Source: Echinicola soli (lineage in GTDB: Bacteria; Bacteroidota; Bacteroidia; Cytophagales; Cyclobacteriaceae). Taken from it: a stretch of 64,000 nt of DNA. Position 1 is the stretch's first letter; each line of letters starts with the position of its first letter. A program made the translations under genes and the position numbers. The stretch spans positions 439,501-503,500 of the forward strand of contig NZ_CP041253.1 in the NCBI RefSeq assembly GCF_006575665.1. The letters are read 5' to 3'. The notes under the pieces were generated by a model, which was not told the origin of the DNA, did no database searches, and saw only the letters and a list, made by a program, of their open reading frames with translations. Below, one piece after another: positions 39,558 to 47,300 of this stretch.

Positions 39558-41051
39558 ATGAATCTCTTGGAAGAAATAGCATATCGAAAAGCGGAACTGA
39601 ATACCAGAAGGCACTTTCTAAAAAAATGCCTTTCGGGAATGGGCACTATGGCCTTTGGCTCACTTTTGGGGAGTAGCCTAAGTTCTTGCGAAAGGACCAC
39701 AGATGCATTGGGCCAACTTAGGGACAGTGCCAATCCCATGAATCCGCTGCCACCACATTTTCTTCCCAAAGCAAAAAGGGTGATTTATTTGCACATGGCC
39801 GGTGCTCCTTCCCAGTTGGAGCTGTTCGATTACAAGCCGGAGCTACAGAAGCTTCACGGGCTGGATTGCCCGCCTTCATTATTGGAAGGGAAAAAATTTG
39901 CATTTATCCAAGGGACACCCCAAATGCTGGGGCCTCAGTTTAATTTTAAGCGACACGGTGAATCCGGAGCCTATGTATCCGACAGATTGCCTCATTTCAG
40001 CCAATGTGTGGACGATGTGGCTTTTCTTAAGGCCATGCACACGAATGAATTCAACCATGCCCCAGCCCAACTGCTGATGCAAACTGGAAGTGCTAGGTTG
40101 GGAAAACCTAGCATGGGATCCTGGGTCACTTACGGACTGGGCTCCGAAAACCAAGACCTGCCGGGATTTGTAGTGCTAGTTTCTGGTGGAACGACCCCTA
40201 GTGCAGGCAAGAGTATCTGGGGAAGTGGCTTTCTCCCTACCGTTTATCAAGGTGTCCAGTGTCGCTCTAAAGGAGACCCCGTGCTCTACCTGTCCGACCC
40301 AAAAGGAATGAGCCGCGAACTCCGGAAAAAATCCATCGAGGCCATCAATGACATCAATCGTAACCAATTTGAGGAGGTCGGTGACCCAGAAATCATGACC
40401 CGCATCGCCCAATACGAGATGGCCTATAAAATGCAAATGTCCGTCCCAGAAACCATGGACATCAAGGATGAGCCAGACTATATCCACCAAATGTACGGCA
40501 CGGAACCTGGCAAAGCTTCCTTTGCCAACAACTGCCTTTTGGCCAGAAGGCTGGCCGAAAAAGGGGTTCGGTTTATCCAGCTTTATCACTGGGGATGGGA
40601 TGCCCACGGCGCTGCCAAAAGCGAAGCCATCAACCATGGCTTCAAAAACCGGTGCCAGGAAATCGACCAACCCATGTCAGCACTTCTCAAAGACCTCAAA
40701 CAACGCGGACTCTTGGACGACACGCTGGTCGTCTGGGGCGGTGAGTTTGGCCGTACACCTATGCGTGAAAACAGAGGAGGCAAAGAAATGAAATTTATCG
40801 GAAGGGACCACCACCTGGAGGCCTTCACCATCTGGATGGCCGGAGGAGGCATCAAGCCGGGTATCACTTATGGAGAAACGGATGAAATCGGCTATTATGG
40901 CATCAAAGACCGCGTCCATGTCCATGACCTCCAAGCCACGATTCTCCATCAGCTTGGCCTAAACCACGAGCAGCTTACGTATCATTTCCAAGGGAGAGAT
41001 TTTAGGCTTACCGATGTCCACGGCAATATCGTTGAAAAAATCCTCGCTTAA
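39558..41051 (+). CDS. DUF1501 protein (sulfatase-like fold), Tat-exported
   Basis: A 497-residue DUF1501 protein. The N terminus NTRRHFLKKCLSGMGTMAFGS is a twin-arginine signal (Arg-Arg near residue 17). The mature part shows typical DUF1501 motifs: PKAKRVIYLHMAGAPSQLELFDYKP, FAFIQGTPQMLGPQ, GSWVTYGLGSENQDLPGFVVL, RRLAEKGVRFIQLYHWGWDAH, VVWGGEFGRTP and GRDHHLEAFTIWMAGGGI. The fold belongs to the alkaline-phosphatase/sulfatase superfamily, and the Asp/His residues around GWDAH and GRDHH could bind metal. It lacks the Cys-Xaa-Pro-Xaa-Arg sulfatase signature. DUF1501 genes normally pair with DUF1549/DUF1553 genes, as here. Function unknown. Confidence 0.92.
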   Translation: MNLLEEIAYRKAELNTRRHFLKKCLSGMGTMAFGSLLGSSLSSCERTTDALGQLRDSANPMNPLPPHFLPKAKRVIYLHMAGAPSQLELFDYKPELQKLHGLDCPPSLLEGKKFAFIQGTPQMLGPQFNFKRHGESGAYVSDRLPHFSQCVDDVAFLKAMHTNEFNHAPAQLLMQTGSARLGKPSMGSWVTYGLGSENQDLPGFVVLVSGGTTPSAGKSIWGSGFLPTVYQGVQCRSKGDPVLYLSDPKGMSRELRKKSIEAINDINRNQFEEVGDPEIMTRIAQYEMAYKMQMSVPETMDIKDEPDYIHQMYGTEPGKASFANNCLLARRLAEKGVRFIQLYHWGWDAHGAAKSEAINHGFKNRCQEIDQPMSALLKDLKQRGLLDDTLVVWGGEFGRTPMRENRGGKEMKFIGRDHHLEAFTIWMAGGGIKPGITYGETDEIGYYGIKDRVHVHDLQATILHQLGLNHEQLTYHFQGRDFRLTDVHGNIVEKILA

Positions 41052-41095
41052 AACCATTTACTGACACCAAAAAAACCAGTACTGCTATTCCCCGA

Positions 41096-42604
41096 ATGAA
41101 AAAGCTATCGCTAATTCTCCTTATCACCATACTCGCGGTCTTACCTGCCTTCGCTCAGTCGATTCCGGAATTACAGGAAAAGCCCTCCGATCTATCGCTA
41201 TTTCTGGGCAGGTTCCATCCCTTGATCGTGCACTTACCCATTGGATTTATCCTGTTGGCGTTTTTGATGGAGGCACTTTCCAGAATACCCAAATTCAGGC
41301 ATTTGGGAGGCAGTGTCTCCTTCGTGCTTTTATTGGGCATCCTAAGTGCTGTAGGGGCTGCGGTGTTTGGGTACTTGCTTTCGCTTAGTGGCGAATACCA
41401 AGGTGCTACGCTGGACTGGCACTTATGGCTTGGCATCGGCACGATCGTATTGGCTTCCATTGCATTACTTCTTAAAACAAAGGGGATTCCCAACGCTTAT
41501 TTGCCAGTGCTGTTTGGTGCAGTGGTTTGCCTTAGTTTTACAGGACATCTCGGAGGCAATCTCACCCATGGCTCAGACTACCTGGTAAAGTATATGCCAA
41601 ATCCCATGCGAAAAGTCGTCGGGCTGCCGCCAAAAGCTAACGATGAAGATCATGTGATTGCCAATTTAGAAGAGGCCATTATTTTTGATGATGTCATCAA
41701 GCCCATCACCGATGCCAAATGTGAAAGCTGCCACAATCCCGAAAAAACCAAGGGTGACCTGAGACTGGACACAAAAGAGGGTTTTCAAAAAGGTGGTGAA
41801 AATGGCCCCGTATTTACAGCCGGAAAGCCCGCGAACAGCGAACTGATCAAACGTATCAAGCTCCCCCAAGACCATGATGATGTCATGCCCCCTGAAGGTA
41901 AAAAACCACTTAGCAAAGATGAAATTTTACTGATGGAATGGTGGATTGAAAATGAAGCTTCTTTTGACAAAAAAGTAGCCGAGACTACCCCCACACCAGA
42001 AGTGCAGGAAATATTGGATGCCTTGGTCAATCCAAAAAGTAAAACGATCAATCCGGTTTTTGCACAGGATATTCCTCCCGCCAGCGAAGAAGACCTGAAA
42101 GAGCTACGAAAGCATGGCTTTTCTGCAGCACCTATCTCCTCTGAAATTCCGCTCTTACAGGTGAGTTACCTCAATACCTCAGCCCCGCTCAGTAAGGAAC
42201 AGCTAAAAACCCTGGTCAACCACAGCAAACAAATCATTTGGCTAAACCTCTCCAAGACCAAACTGGATGATGGACTTGATTTTGGGTTTCTTGAGGATTT
42301 CGAGCATTTAGCAGAGCTGCACCTGGACCACACGGCCATACAAGACGAAGACCTAAATGCCATCCAGAAAATGCAGTGGCTCGAATACCTCAATCTTTAT
42401 GGATCTGGTATTTCCGATGCAGGCATCAAAAAGCTCCACCGACTCCAGCACCTAAAGTCCATTTACTTATGGAAAACGGCCACCACTGAAAAAGGAAGAA
42501 CCCAATTACAAGAAAAACTCCCTGAACTGGATATCAATGCAGCCCCTCCATCCCTTGTCCTGTTTAGTCGGGATAGTTTAAAGAATGAGTTCAATTCAGA
42601 TTAG
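41096..42604 (+). CDS. DUF2231-PSCyt1-LRR membrane cytochrome protein
   Basis: A 502-residue protein combining three parts. After a signal peptide (cleavage near AFAQ, about residue 21) is a DUF2231-like membrane domain with about four helices (about 32-160: LGRFHPLIVHLPIGFILLAFL, containing a conserved His pair). Then a PSCyt1 domain with one heme motif CESCH (209-213), CHNPEKTKGDLRLDT and MPPEGKKPLSKDEILLMEWW. The C-terminal 120 residues are leucine-rich repeats (LAELHLDHTAIQDEDLNAIQ, LEYLNLYGSGISDAGIKKLH). The topology suggests an inner-membrane anchored electron carrier with an exposed LRR. It is the last gene of the block, 44 bases after DUF1501. Confidence 0.85.
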   Translation: MKKLSLILLITILAVLPAFAQSIPELQEKPSDLSLFLGRFHPLIVHLPIGFILLAFLMEALSRIPKFRHLGGSVSFVLLLGILSAVGAAVFGYLLSLSGEYQGATLDWHLWLGIGTIVLASIALLLKTKGIPNAYLPVLFGAVVCLSFTGHLGGNLTHGSDYLVKYMPNPMRKVVGLPPKANDEDHVIANLEEAIIFDDVIKPITDAKCESCHNPEKTKGDLRLDTKEGFQKGGENGPVFTAGKPANSELIKRIKLPQDHDDVMPPEGKKPLSKDEILLMEWWIENEASFDKKVAETTPTPEVQEILDALVNPKSKTINPVFAQDIPPASEEDLKELRKHGFSAAPISSEIPLLQVSYLNTSAPLSKEQLKTLVNHSKQIIWLNLSKTKLDDGLDFGFLEDFEHLAELHLDHTAIQDEDLNAIQKMQWLEYLNLYGSGISDAGIKKLHRLQHLKSIYLWKTATTEKGRTQLQEKLPELDINAAPPSLVLFSRDSLKNEFNSD

Positions 42605-42647
42605 TGTTTTTTATACACTTAAAATTTTTTATCTGAAAAAGCTGTGC

Positions 42648-42655
42648 TATTTTTG
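42648..42655 (+). promoter_or_regulatory. Bacteroidota -7 promoter element (TATTTTTG)
   Basis: Matches TAnnTTTG 46 bases before the ATG of the GH43 gene at 42701, and so separates that gene from the preceding cytochrome block. Confidence 0.45.
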
Positions 42656-42700
42656 AATGGATCTAAGTTCGCTAGTCCATTAACCAAAATAGACCCTCAA

Positions 42701-43681
42701 ATGAACATCAAGACATTATTATGCTCCGCCGTACTGTTCAGTGCTGCAATTCCTGGATTTTCCCAAAGCACCATTACTGAAAAAGACCCGATCACACCGG
42801 GCAATCCAGTCATTACGGAAAAATACACCGCCGATCCTGCAGCTATTGTACATCAGGACACGGTATTCCTCTACGTTGGTCATGACCAGGCACCTCCAGA
42901 AAAAAACTTCTACGAAATGCATGAATGGCTCATATATTCCTCCACAGACATGGTCAACTGGGAAGAAAGGGCTGCTGTCAATGTAAAAGAGACCTTTGAC
43001 TGGGCAGCCGGTGATGCCTGGGCAGCGGAGGTAATCGAAAAAAATGGCAAGTTCTATTGGTACGTAACGGTGAGCCATAAAGAAATCCATGGTAAAGCCA
43101 TTGGCATTGCGGTATCCGACAGCCCAGTGGGACCTTGGAAAGACGCCCTTGGCCATGCCTTGATCACCAACGACATGACCACAGACACCAAGATCAGTTG
43201 GGATGATATTGACCCTACGGTATATATCGATGACGATGGCACCGCCCACCTTTTTTGGGGAAACACCATTTGCTACTATGCCAAGCTAAAGGACAATATG
43301 CTCGAACTGGACAGTGAAATCCAATACATCGACCTGCCCAATTTCACCGAGGCACCATGGGTGCACAAGAAGGGAGATTTCTATTACCTCTCCTATGCTT
43401 ACAAATTCCCGGAAAAAACGGCCTACGCCATGAGTGAAAGCATCTCCGGGCCATGGAAGTACCAAGGCATCCTGAACGAAGTAGCAGGTAATACCAATAC
43501 CAACCACCAGGCAATCATCGAATACAAAGGCAAGGATTACTTCATCTACCACAATGGCAGCATTCCCACCCATGGCGGTAGCTTCAGAAGATCAGTCTGC
43601 ATCGATTACCTCTATTACAATCCCGATGGTACCATCAAAAAAATCATCATGACCTCGGAGGGAATCGATCCTGCGGAATAA
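42701..43681 (+). CDS. GH43 arabinosidase/xylosidase-like enzyme, exported
   Basis: About 326 residues from MNIKTLLCSAVLFSAAIPGFSQ, a clear signal peptide; a frame extension to 42644 overlaps a promoter element and is rejected. Catalytic positions: YTADPAAIVHQDTVFLYVGHD (base), DIDPTVYIDDDGTAHLFWG (second Asp), FTEAPWVHKKGDFYYL (acid Glu), and NTNHQAIIEYKGKDYFIYHNG (last blade). It is paralogous to 27535-28509. The context favours alpha-L-arabinofuranosidase activity, but beta-xylosidase cannot be excluded. It stands at the end of the plus-strand block and is closed by a perfect hairpin. Confidence 0.88.
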   Translation: MNIKTLLCSAVLFSAAIPGFSQSTITEKDPITPGNPVITEKYTADPAAIVHQDTVFLYVGHDQAPPEKNFYEMHEWLIYSSTDMVNWEERAAVNVKETFDWAAGDAWAAEVIEKNGKFYWYVTVSHKEIHGKAIGIAVSDSPVGPWKDALGHALITNDMTTDTKISWDDIDPTVYIDDDGTAHLFWGNTICYYAKLKDNMLELDSEIQYIDLPNFTEAPWVHKKGDFYYLSYAYKFPEKTAYAMSESISGPWKYQGILNEVAGNTNTNHQAIIEYKGKDYFIYHNGSIPTHGGSFRRSVCIDYLYYNPDGTIKKIIMTSEGIDPAE

Positions 43682-43706
43682 GTGCATAAAATAGCCAGGT
43701 TATTTG

Positions 43707-43740
43707 AAGTCTTCCGCTGTCCATAAACAGCGGAAGACTT
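43707..43740. terminator. Bidirectional terminator between GH43 and Nudix genes
   Basis: Perfect 14-base stem AAGTCTTCCGCTGT / ACAGCGGAAGACTT with a 6-base loop between convergent genes; it touches the Nudix stop codon. Confidence 0.75.
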
Positions 43741-44191
43741 ATTTACTTACATACCCATAAAACACACCACGCCGATAGTCCGAATGCTCCTTCAGCCATT
43801 CTTCAAAAAAACTCCTGCAAAACCCTCCCAAATCATAATCCAAAATAGCTGAAGGCTTCACCCATGCATATTCATCGGCTTCATCATTGAGCGATATATC
43901 AATGCTATCGGTCCGACAAGTATAGTCGATAAAAATAAAATGACGTTGCTCAGCAAAATGCGTACTGTTCACACTTTCCTGTATACTCACCAGCTGTAAG
44001 TCATAAACATCCAGTCCTGTTTCCTCCTTCACCTCTCTGACCAATGCATCTTCCATTCGCTCGCCTTTTTCGATGTGCCCACCAGGAATGACATATTGGT
44101 TATTCCACTTGGCAGATTTGCATAGCAACACTTCATCCTTTGGATTAAAAATAATCGCTCCTACGGTAGGTTCTGGATAGATTGAATTCAT
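43739..44191 (-). CDS. Nudix hydrolase
   Basis: A 150-residue cytoplasmic protein with a complete Nudix box at about 38-60: GGHIEKGERMEDALVREVKEETGLDV, matching GX5EX7REUXEEXGU including the metal-binding glutamates. Nudix enzymes hydrolyse nucleoside diphosphates linked to another group; the substrate cannot be predicted. The length is normal for the family. It is convergent with the GH43 gene and not part of the polysaccharide block. Confidence 0.9.
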   Translation of the reverse strand: MNSIYPEPTVGAIIFNPKDEVLLCKSAKWNNQYVIPGGHIEKGERMEDALVREVKEETGLDVYDLQLVSIQESVNSTHFAEQRHFIFIDYTCRTDSIDISLNDEADEYAWVKPSAILDYDLGGFCRSFFEEWLKEHSDYRRGVFYGYVSK

Positions 44192-44602
44192 TTAGGTCAG
44201 TTTTTTTACAAATCTAAGGATAATGATGTAATGAGAGTAATGCAGATCCGGTAGATCATCGATCAAGCGAAAAAGTCGGGGGTGCGGCAACTCGCCGCGG
44301 CGAACTACTACAGGTCCTTCCCTCAAACTCCCCTTCTCACGCTTCGCAGTGACGATTGTTAAATCGAACTGAGGTTTATAGATTTTCGGAGGAATTGAAA
44401 AATAGGGAACTGCCAAACAAGGTCAGGATGACCAGCTCAATTTTGAATCACCAACGCATACGATAAGCTTGACCGACATTTTCTCCTAATCCTTCAAGGC
44501 CATCTAAACAGAAAACCCCAGCAGCCTTCTTTCAGCTTGCTGGGGTTCCCATATTTTTACTTGGCCGATAGTTTTAATTGATCGCTGCCAAGTCAACTAT
44601 TT
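44192..44602. other. Intergenic region with repeat fragment and terminator
   Basis: No gene is supported. Bases about 44270-44350 (GCAACTCGCCGCGGCGAAC and neighbours) resemble the GC-rich part of the dispersed repeats. The end holds the aldose epimerase terminator at 44514-44547. Confidence 0.5.
44514..44547 (-). terminator. Terminator after aldose 1-epimerase gene
   Basis: Perfect 10-base stem AACCCCAGCA / TGCTGGGGTT with a 14-base loop, 56 bases beyond the stop on the minus strand. Confidence 0.75.
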
Positions 44603-45763
44603 TCACTTCACATCAAAGTGGTATTTGATATTATGGGTGTAGGTCTCTCCGGGATTTAACCTTGCGGAAGGAAAACTCTCTTCATTGGGAGAATTAGGGA
44701 AGGTCTGTGGTTCTAGGCAAAGTCCATAATACTGGTCGTATGTGACACCATCTACCTCTATGGTTCCATCAAGGAAATTGCCGGAATAAAACTGTACGGC
44801 AGGAGAATCTGCATACAATTCCATTACTCTACCAGATCCGGCATGATAGAGCTCAGCCATTTTGGTCATTTGATCATCTGTCTCGGCCTTTACGACATAG
44901 TTATGGTCATAGCCTCCCTTCACTTGGTCGATGCGTTCACCGATTTGGTGTGGGGTGGTAAAATCAAATGGTGTTCCTTCTACCGGCACCACTTCTCCAG
45001 TAGGGATCAATGTTTCGTCTACAGGAGTGTAGTGATTCGCATACAAGGTCAGCTCATGACCAAGAATATTTTCCTTCAGCCCGCTCAAGTTAAAATACCC
45101 GTGATGGGTAAGGTTAACGATGGTAGCTTTTGTGGTCACTGCTTCGAATGCCACCTCCAGGTTATTGTCATTGTCCAAGCTGAAGGTGACGATTGTGGTC
45201 AGCTCACCGGGATAACCTTCCTCCCCATCAGCACTTACATAAGTCAATGAAAGGCCAACCTTTTCAGGGTTCTCGATAGTTTTAGCTTCCCAAAACACCT
45301 TGTTGAAGCCTTTGTCCCCACCGTGCAAGTGGTTCTCGCCATCATTGGTGGCCAAGGTGTATTCCTCGCCATCAAGTTCGAATTTCCCTTTGGCGATTCT
45401 ATTGGCATAGCGGCCTACAGTGGAGCCAAAATAATTGCTACTGGTACTGTAACCCTCCAAGTCCTGGTAATGGAGCACCACATTTTCCAAGTTCCCCTCC
45501 TTATCAGGGACCACCAATCGCGTGATCACCCCACCATAGTTGGAGATATCCACTTCCACTCCATTGCTATTTTTCAGCGTATAAATCTGAGCTTCCTTAC
45601 CTTCTACGGTGGCATTCGCCTCAGAAATACTTAGACCACTGGTCGATTCCTTCGCAGCGGTCTCCTCAGATGACTTTTCTGATGATTTCGGGTCACAAGC
45701 GTAAAAAGATAACGCACCGGCAAGTACCAATGCGCCCAAGTAATTAGATTTTAATAGGTTCAT
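44603..45763 (-). CDS. galM: Aldose 1-epimerase (mutarotase), lipoprotein
   Basis: A 386-residue galactose mutarotase-like enzyme preceded by a lipoprotein signal (FYAC, Cys23) and a Ser/Glu-rich tether. Catalytic features are present: NHLHGG with the first His, THHGYFNLSG with the catalytic His, GYDHNYV and LCLEPQTFPNSPN with the catalytic Glu. The reaction is interconversion of alpha and beta anomers of free sugars such as galactose or arabinose. The lipoprotein form puts it in the periplasm or on the outer membrane, where it would act on sugars just released by the glycosidases before uptake. It is followed by a strong terminator and preceded by araD on the same strand. Confidence 0.93.
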   Translation of the reverse strand: MNLLKSNYLGALVLAGALSFYACDPKSSEKSSEETAAKESTSGLSISEANATVEGKEAQIYTLKNSNGVEVDISNYGGVITRLVVPDKEGNLENVVLHYQDLEGYSTSSNYFGSTVGRYANRIAKGKFELDGEEYTLATNDGENHLHGGDKGFNKVFWEAKTIENPEKVGLSLTYVSADGEEGYPGELTTIVTFSLDNDNNLEVAFEAVTTKATIVNLTHHGYFNLSGLKENILGHELTLYANHYTPVDETLIPTGEVVPVEGTPFDFTTPHQIGERIDQVKGGYDHNYVVKAETDDQMTKMAELYHAGSGRVMELYADSPAVQFYSGNFLDGTIEVDGVTYDQYYGLCLEPQTFPNSPNEESFPSARLNPGETYTHNIKYHFDVK

Positions 45764-45959
45764 AGATTTTATGTTGTTATTTGGATTATCATCGCAATAC
45801 TTTTTTCAGATACTACCTTAAAGTGCCATTTTTACTTGAGTCAGAGACTCAATGTCTGTTAGTACTGGAGCAGAGGCCCAGCACAACTGTCAAATTTTTG
45901 TTTTCTCTGTGTCCTTTTATCTATAGTCTTGCTACTCGATACTTGACACCTTGTACTTC

Positions 45960-46664
45960 TTAGCAACCTTGTCCATAATAAGCATCCTTACCATGCTTAC
46001 GCTCATAATGCTTTTTGATCAAAGCATCCTTTAATCGCGGAGCGTTAGGGTTAATTTGGAGGGTAAGATAAGCCATTTTTGCTACTTCCTCCAACACTTT
46101 GCTATTATAAACTGCCTTAGCTGCGGATTTCCCCCAAGTGAACGGCCCATGACTTCCCACCAAAATCATCTCTACTTCCTCGTAGCTCAGGCCTTTACCT
46201 GCAAAACAATCCAATATCTGCTTTCCGGTCATGTGCTCGTAGTCACCTTCGATCAGCTCATCGGCCATGGGAGGGGCGCACGGTATGTCCTTGGTCAGGT
46301 GATCGGCATGGGTAGTCCCAAAAATCGGCACGTCCATTTGCGCCTGAGCCCAAGATACACCGTATAGCGAATGGGTGTGGACAATCCCCCCGATATTTTC
46401 CCATTCCTTGTACAGATAAGCGTGGGTCTTGGTGTCGGACGAAGGACGCATTTCGCCTTCCACGATCTTGGCATCAAAATCACAAATCACGATATCTTCC
46501 GGCTTTAACTTTTCGTAAGCCACGCCGCTCGGCTTGATAGCAAAAACCCCTTCACTCCTGTCCACAGCACTTACATTGCCAAATGTATACACCACCAGAT
46601 CCAAGGCGGGAAGCTGCATATTGGCTTCGTAGCATTCTCTCTTAAGCTCAAGAAATTTACTCAT
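45960..46664 (-). CDS. araD: L-ribulose-5-phosphate 4-epimerase
   Basis: A 234-residue class-II aldolase-family enzyme that converts L-ribulose 5-phosphate to D-xylulose 5-phosphate, the last step of bacterial L-arabinose catabolism. Diagnostic features are FGNVSAVDR (28-36), KPSGV (44-48), SSDTKTH (75-81), the zinc ligands HTH at 96-98 in IVHTHSLYGVSWAQAQ, THADH (118-122) and a third ligand in GSHGPFTWG. Size matches AraD. It is the enzyme after AraB, whose gene lies 14 kb away at 60893. Cytoplasmic. Confidence 0.96.
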   Translation of the reverse strand: MSKFLELKRECYEANMQLPALDLVVYTFGNVSAVDRSEGVFAIKPSGVAYEKLKPEDIVICDFDAKIVEGEMRPSSDTKTHAYLYKEWENIGGIVHTHSLYGVSWAQAQMDVPIFGTTHADHLTKDIPCAPPMADELIEGDYEHMTGKQILDCFAGKGLSYEEVEMILVGSHGPFTWGKSAAKAVYNSKVLEEVAKMAYLTLQINPNAPRLKDALIKKHYERKHGKDAYYGQGC

Positions 46665-47062
46665 TGGTTAATTATTTTTATGGATTTTGAAAGACATGTT
46701 CCTACCCCTACTCTGTCCAATTAAACGGTTTCTTTAAAAAGATTCCATCGCCGCAGCGGGTGACAGTGCTTTTTGTCATCCCGACACAGGAGGGATCTCA
46801 TCGAACCACTTTGACTAAGTAGAACTAAACAGATTACAAGTTAAAAATAATATTTGTATTTATTACACTTATTAATATTGTATCCTTTAAAGTACCGCTT
46901 CAATATCCCAAATTTACACTCTCTATTTAGAATTATATCCTTTTCATATCATATTGACTAGTCATTATTCTCTACAAACCACCAAATAACACTTTATTTA
47001 GCTGGCTTTCACACTACCATAACGCTGTATCATTTTTTAGCTTTACTAATTAAGTTATTAAA
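46665..47062. other. Intergenic region with a repeat fragment
   Basis: Contains CATCCCGACACAGGAGGGAT near 46780, an interspersed-repeat-like fragment, followed by AT-rich sequence. No gene seen in this part. Confidence 0.45.
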
Positions 47063-47167
47063 ATGACGCACATTCTTAGTAAGACGGCATTCTTCATTGG
47101 GATGCTTTTGACGTACCTCCTTCTAACCGCCTGCACCACATCCCGTATCGAGAAGAGCCAATACTAA
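47063..47167 (+). CDS. Tiny lipoprotein-like ORF (34 residues)
   Basis: ATG at 47063 opens a 34-codon frame encoding a Lys-containing start (MTHILSKTAFF), a hydrophobic core, and a lipobox LLTAC with Cys24, leaving a ten-residue polar tail TTSRIEKSQY. That is the complete architecture of a very small lipoprotein. It lies 134 bases before the sensor kinase on the same strand. It may instead be the fossil signal peptide of a lost gene; there are no coding remnants after the stop that I can read. Confidence 0.4.
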   Translation: MTHILSKTAFFIGMLLTYLLLTACTTSRIEKSQY

Positions 47168-47300
47168 AGAAACCCACAAGTGGAAAAGACTCCGTTAGGA
47201 TTACAAGCATGGCCAAAAAACGTCAAAACTCCTCAGTTTTCATCAATAAATACACTAAATTAAGTATTGATTTTGAAGCTACACTTTGCAAATTTTACCC

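Noticed and set aside
39558-41051. DUF1501 protein as a true sulfatase
   Set aside because: The Cys/Ser-x-Pro-x-Arg formylglycine motif required by sulfatases was not found, so only the fold relation is claimed.
44192-44416. 74-codon minus-strand ORF next to the Nudix gene
   Set aside because: It lies in a repeat-like, GC-skewed segment, has no family features and no signal; probably an artefact.
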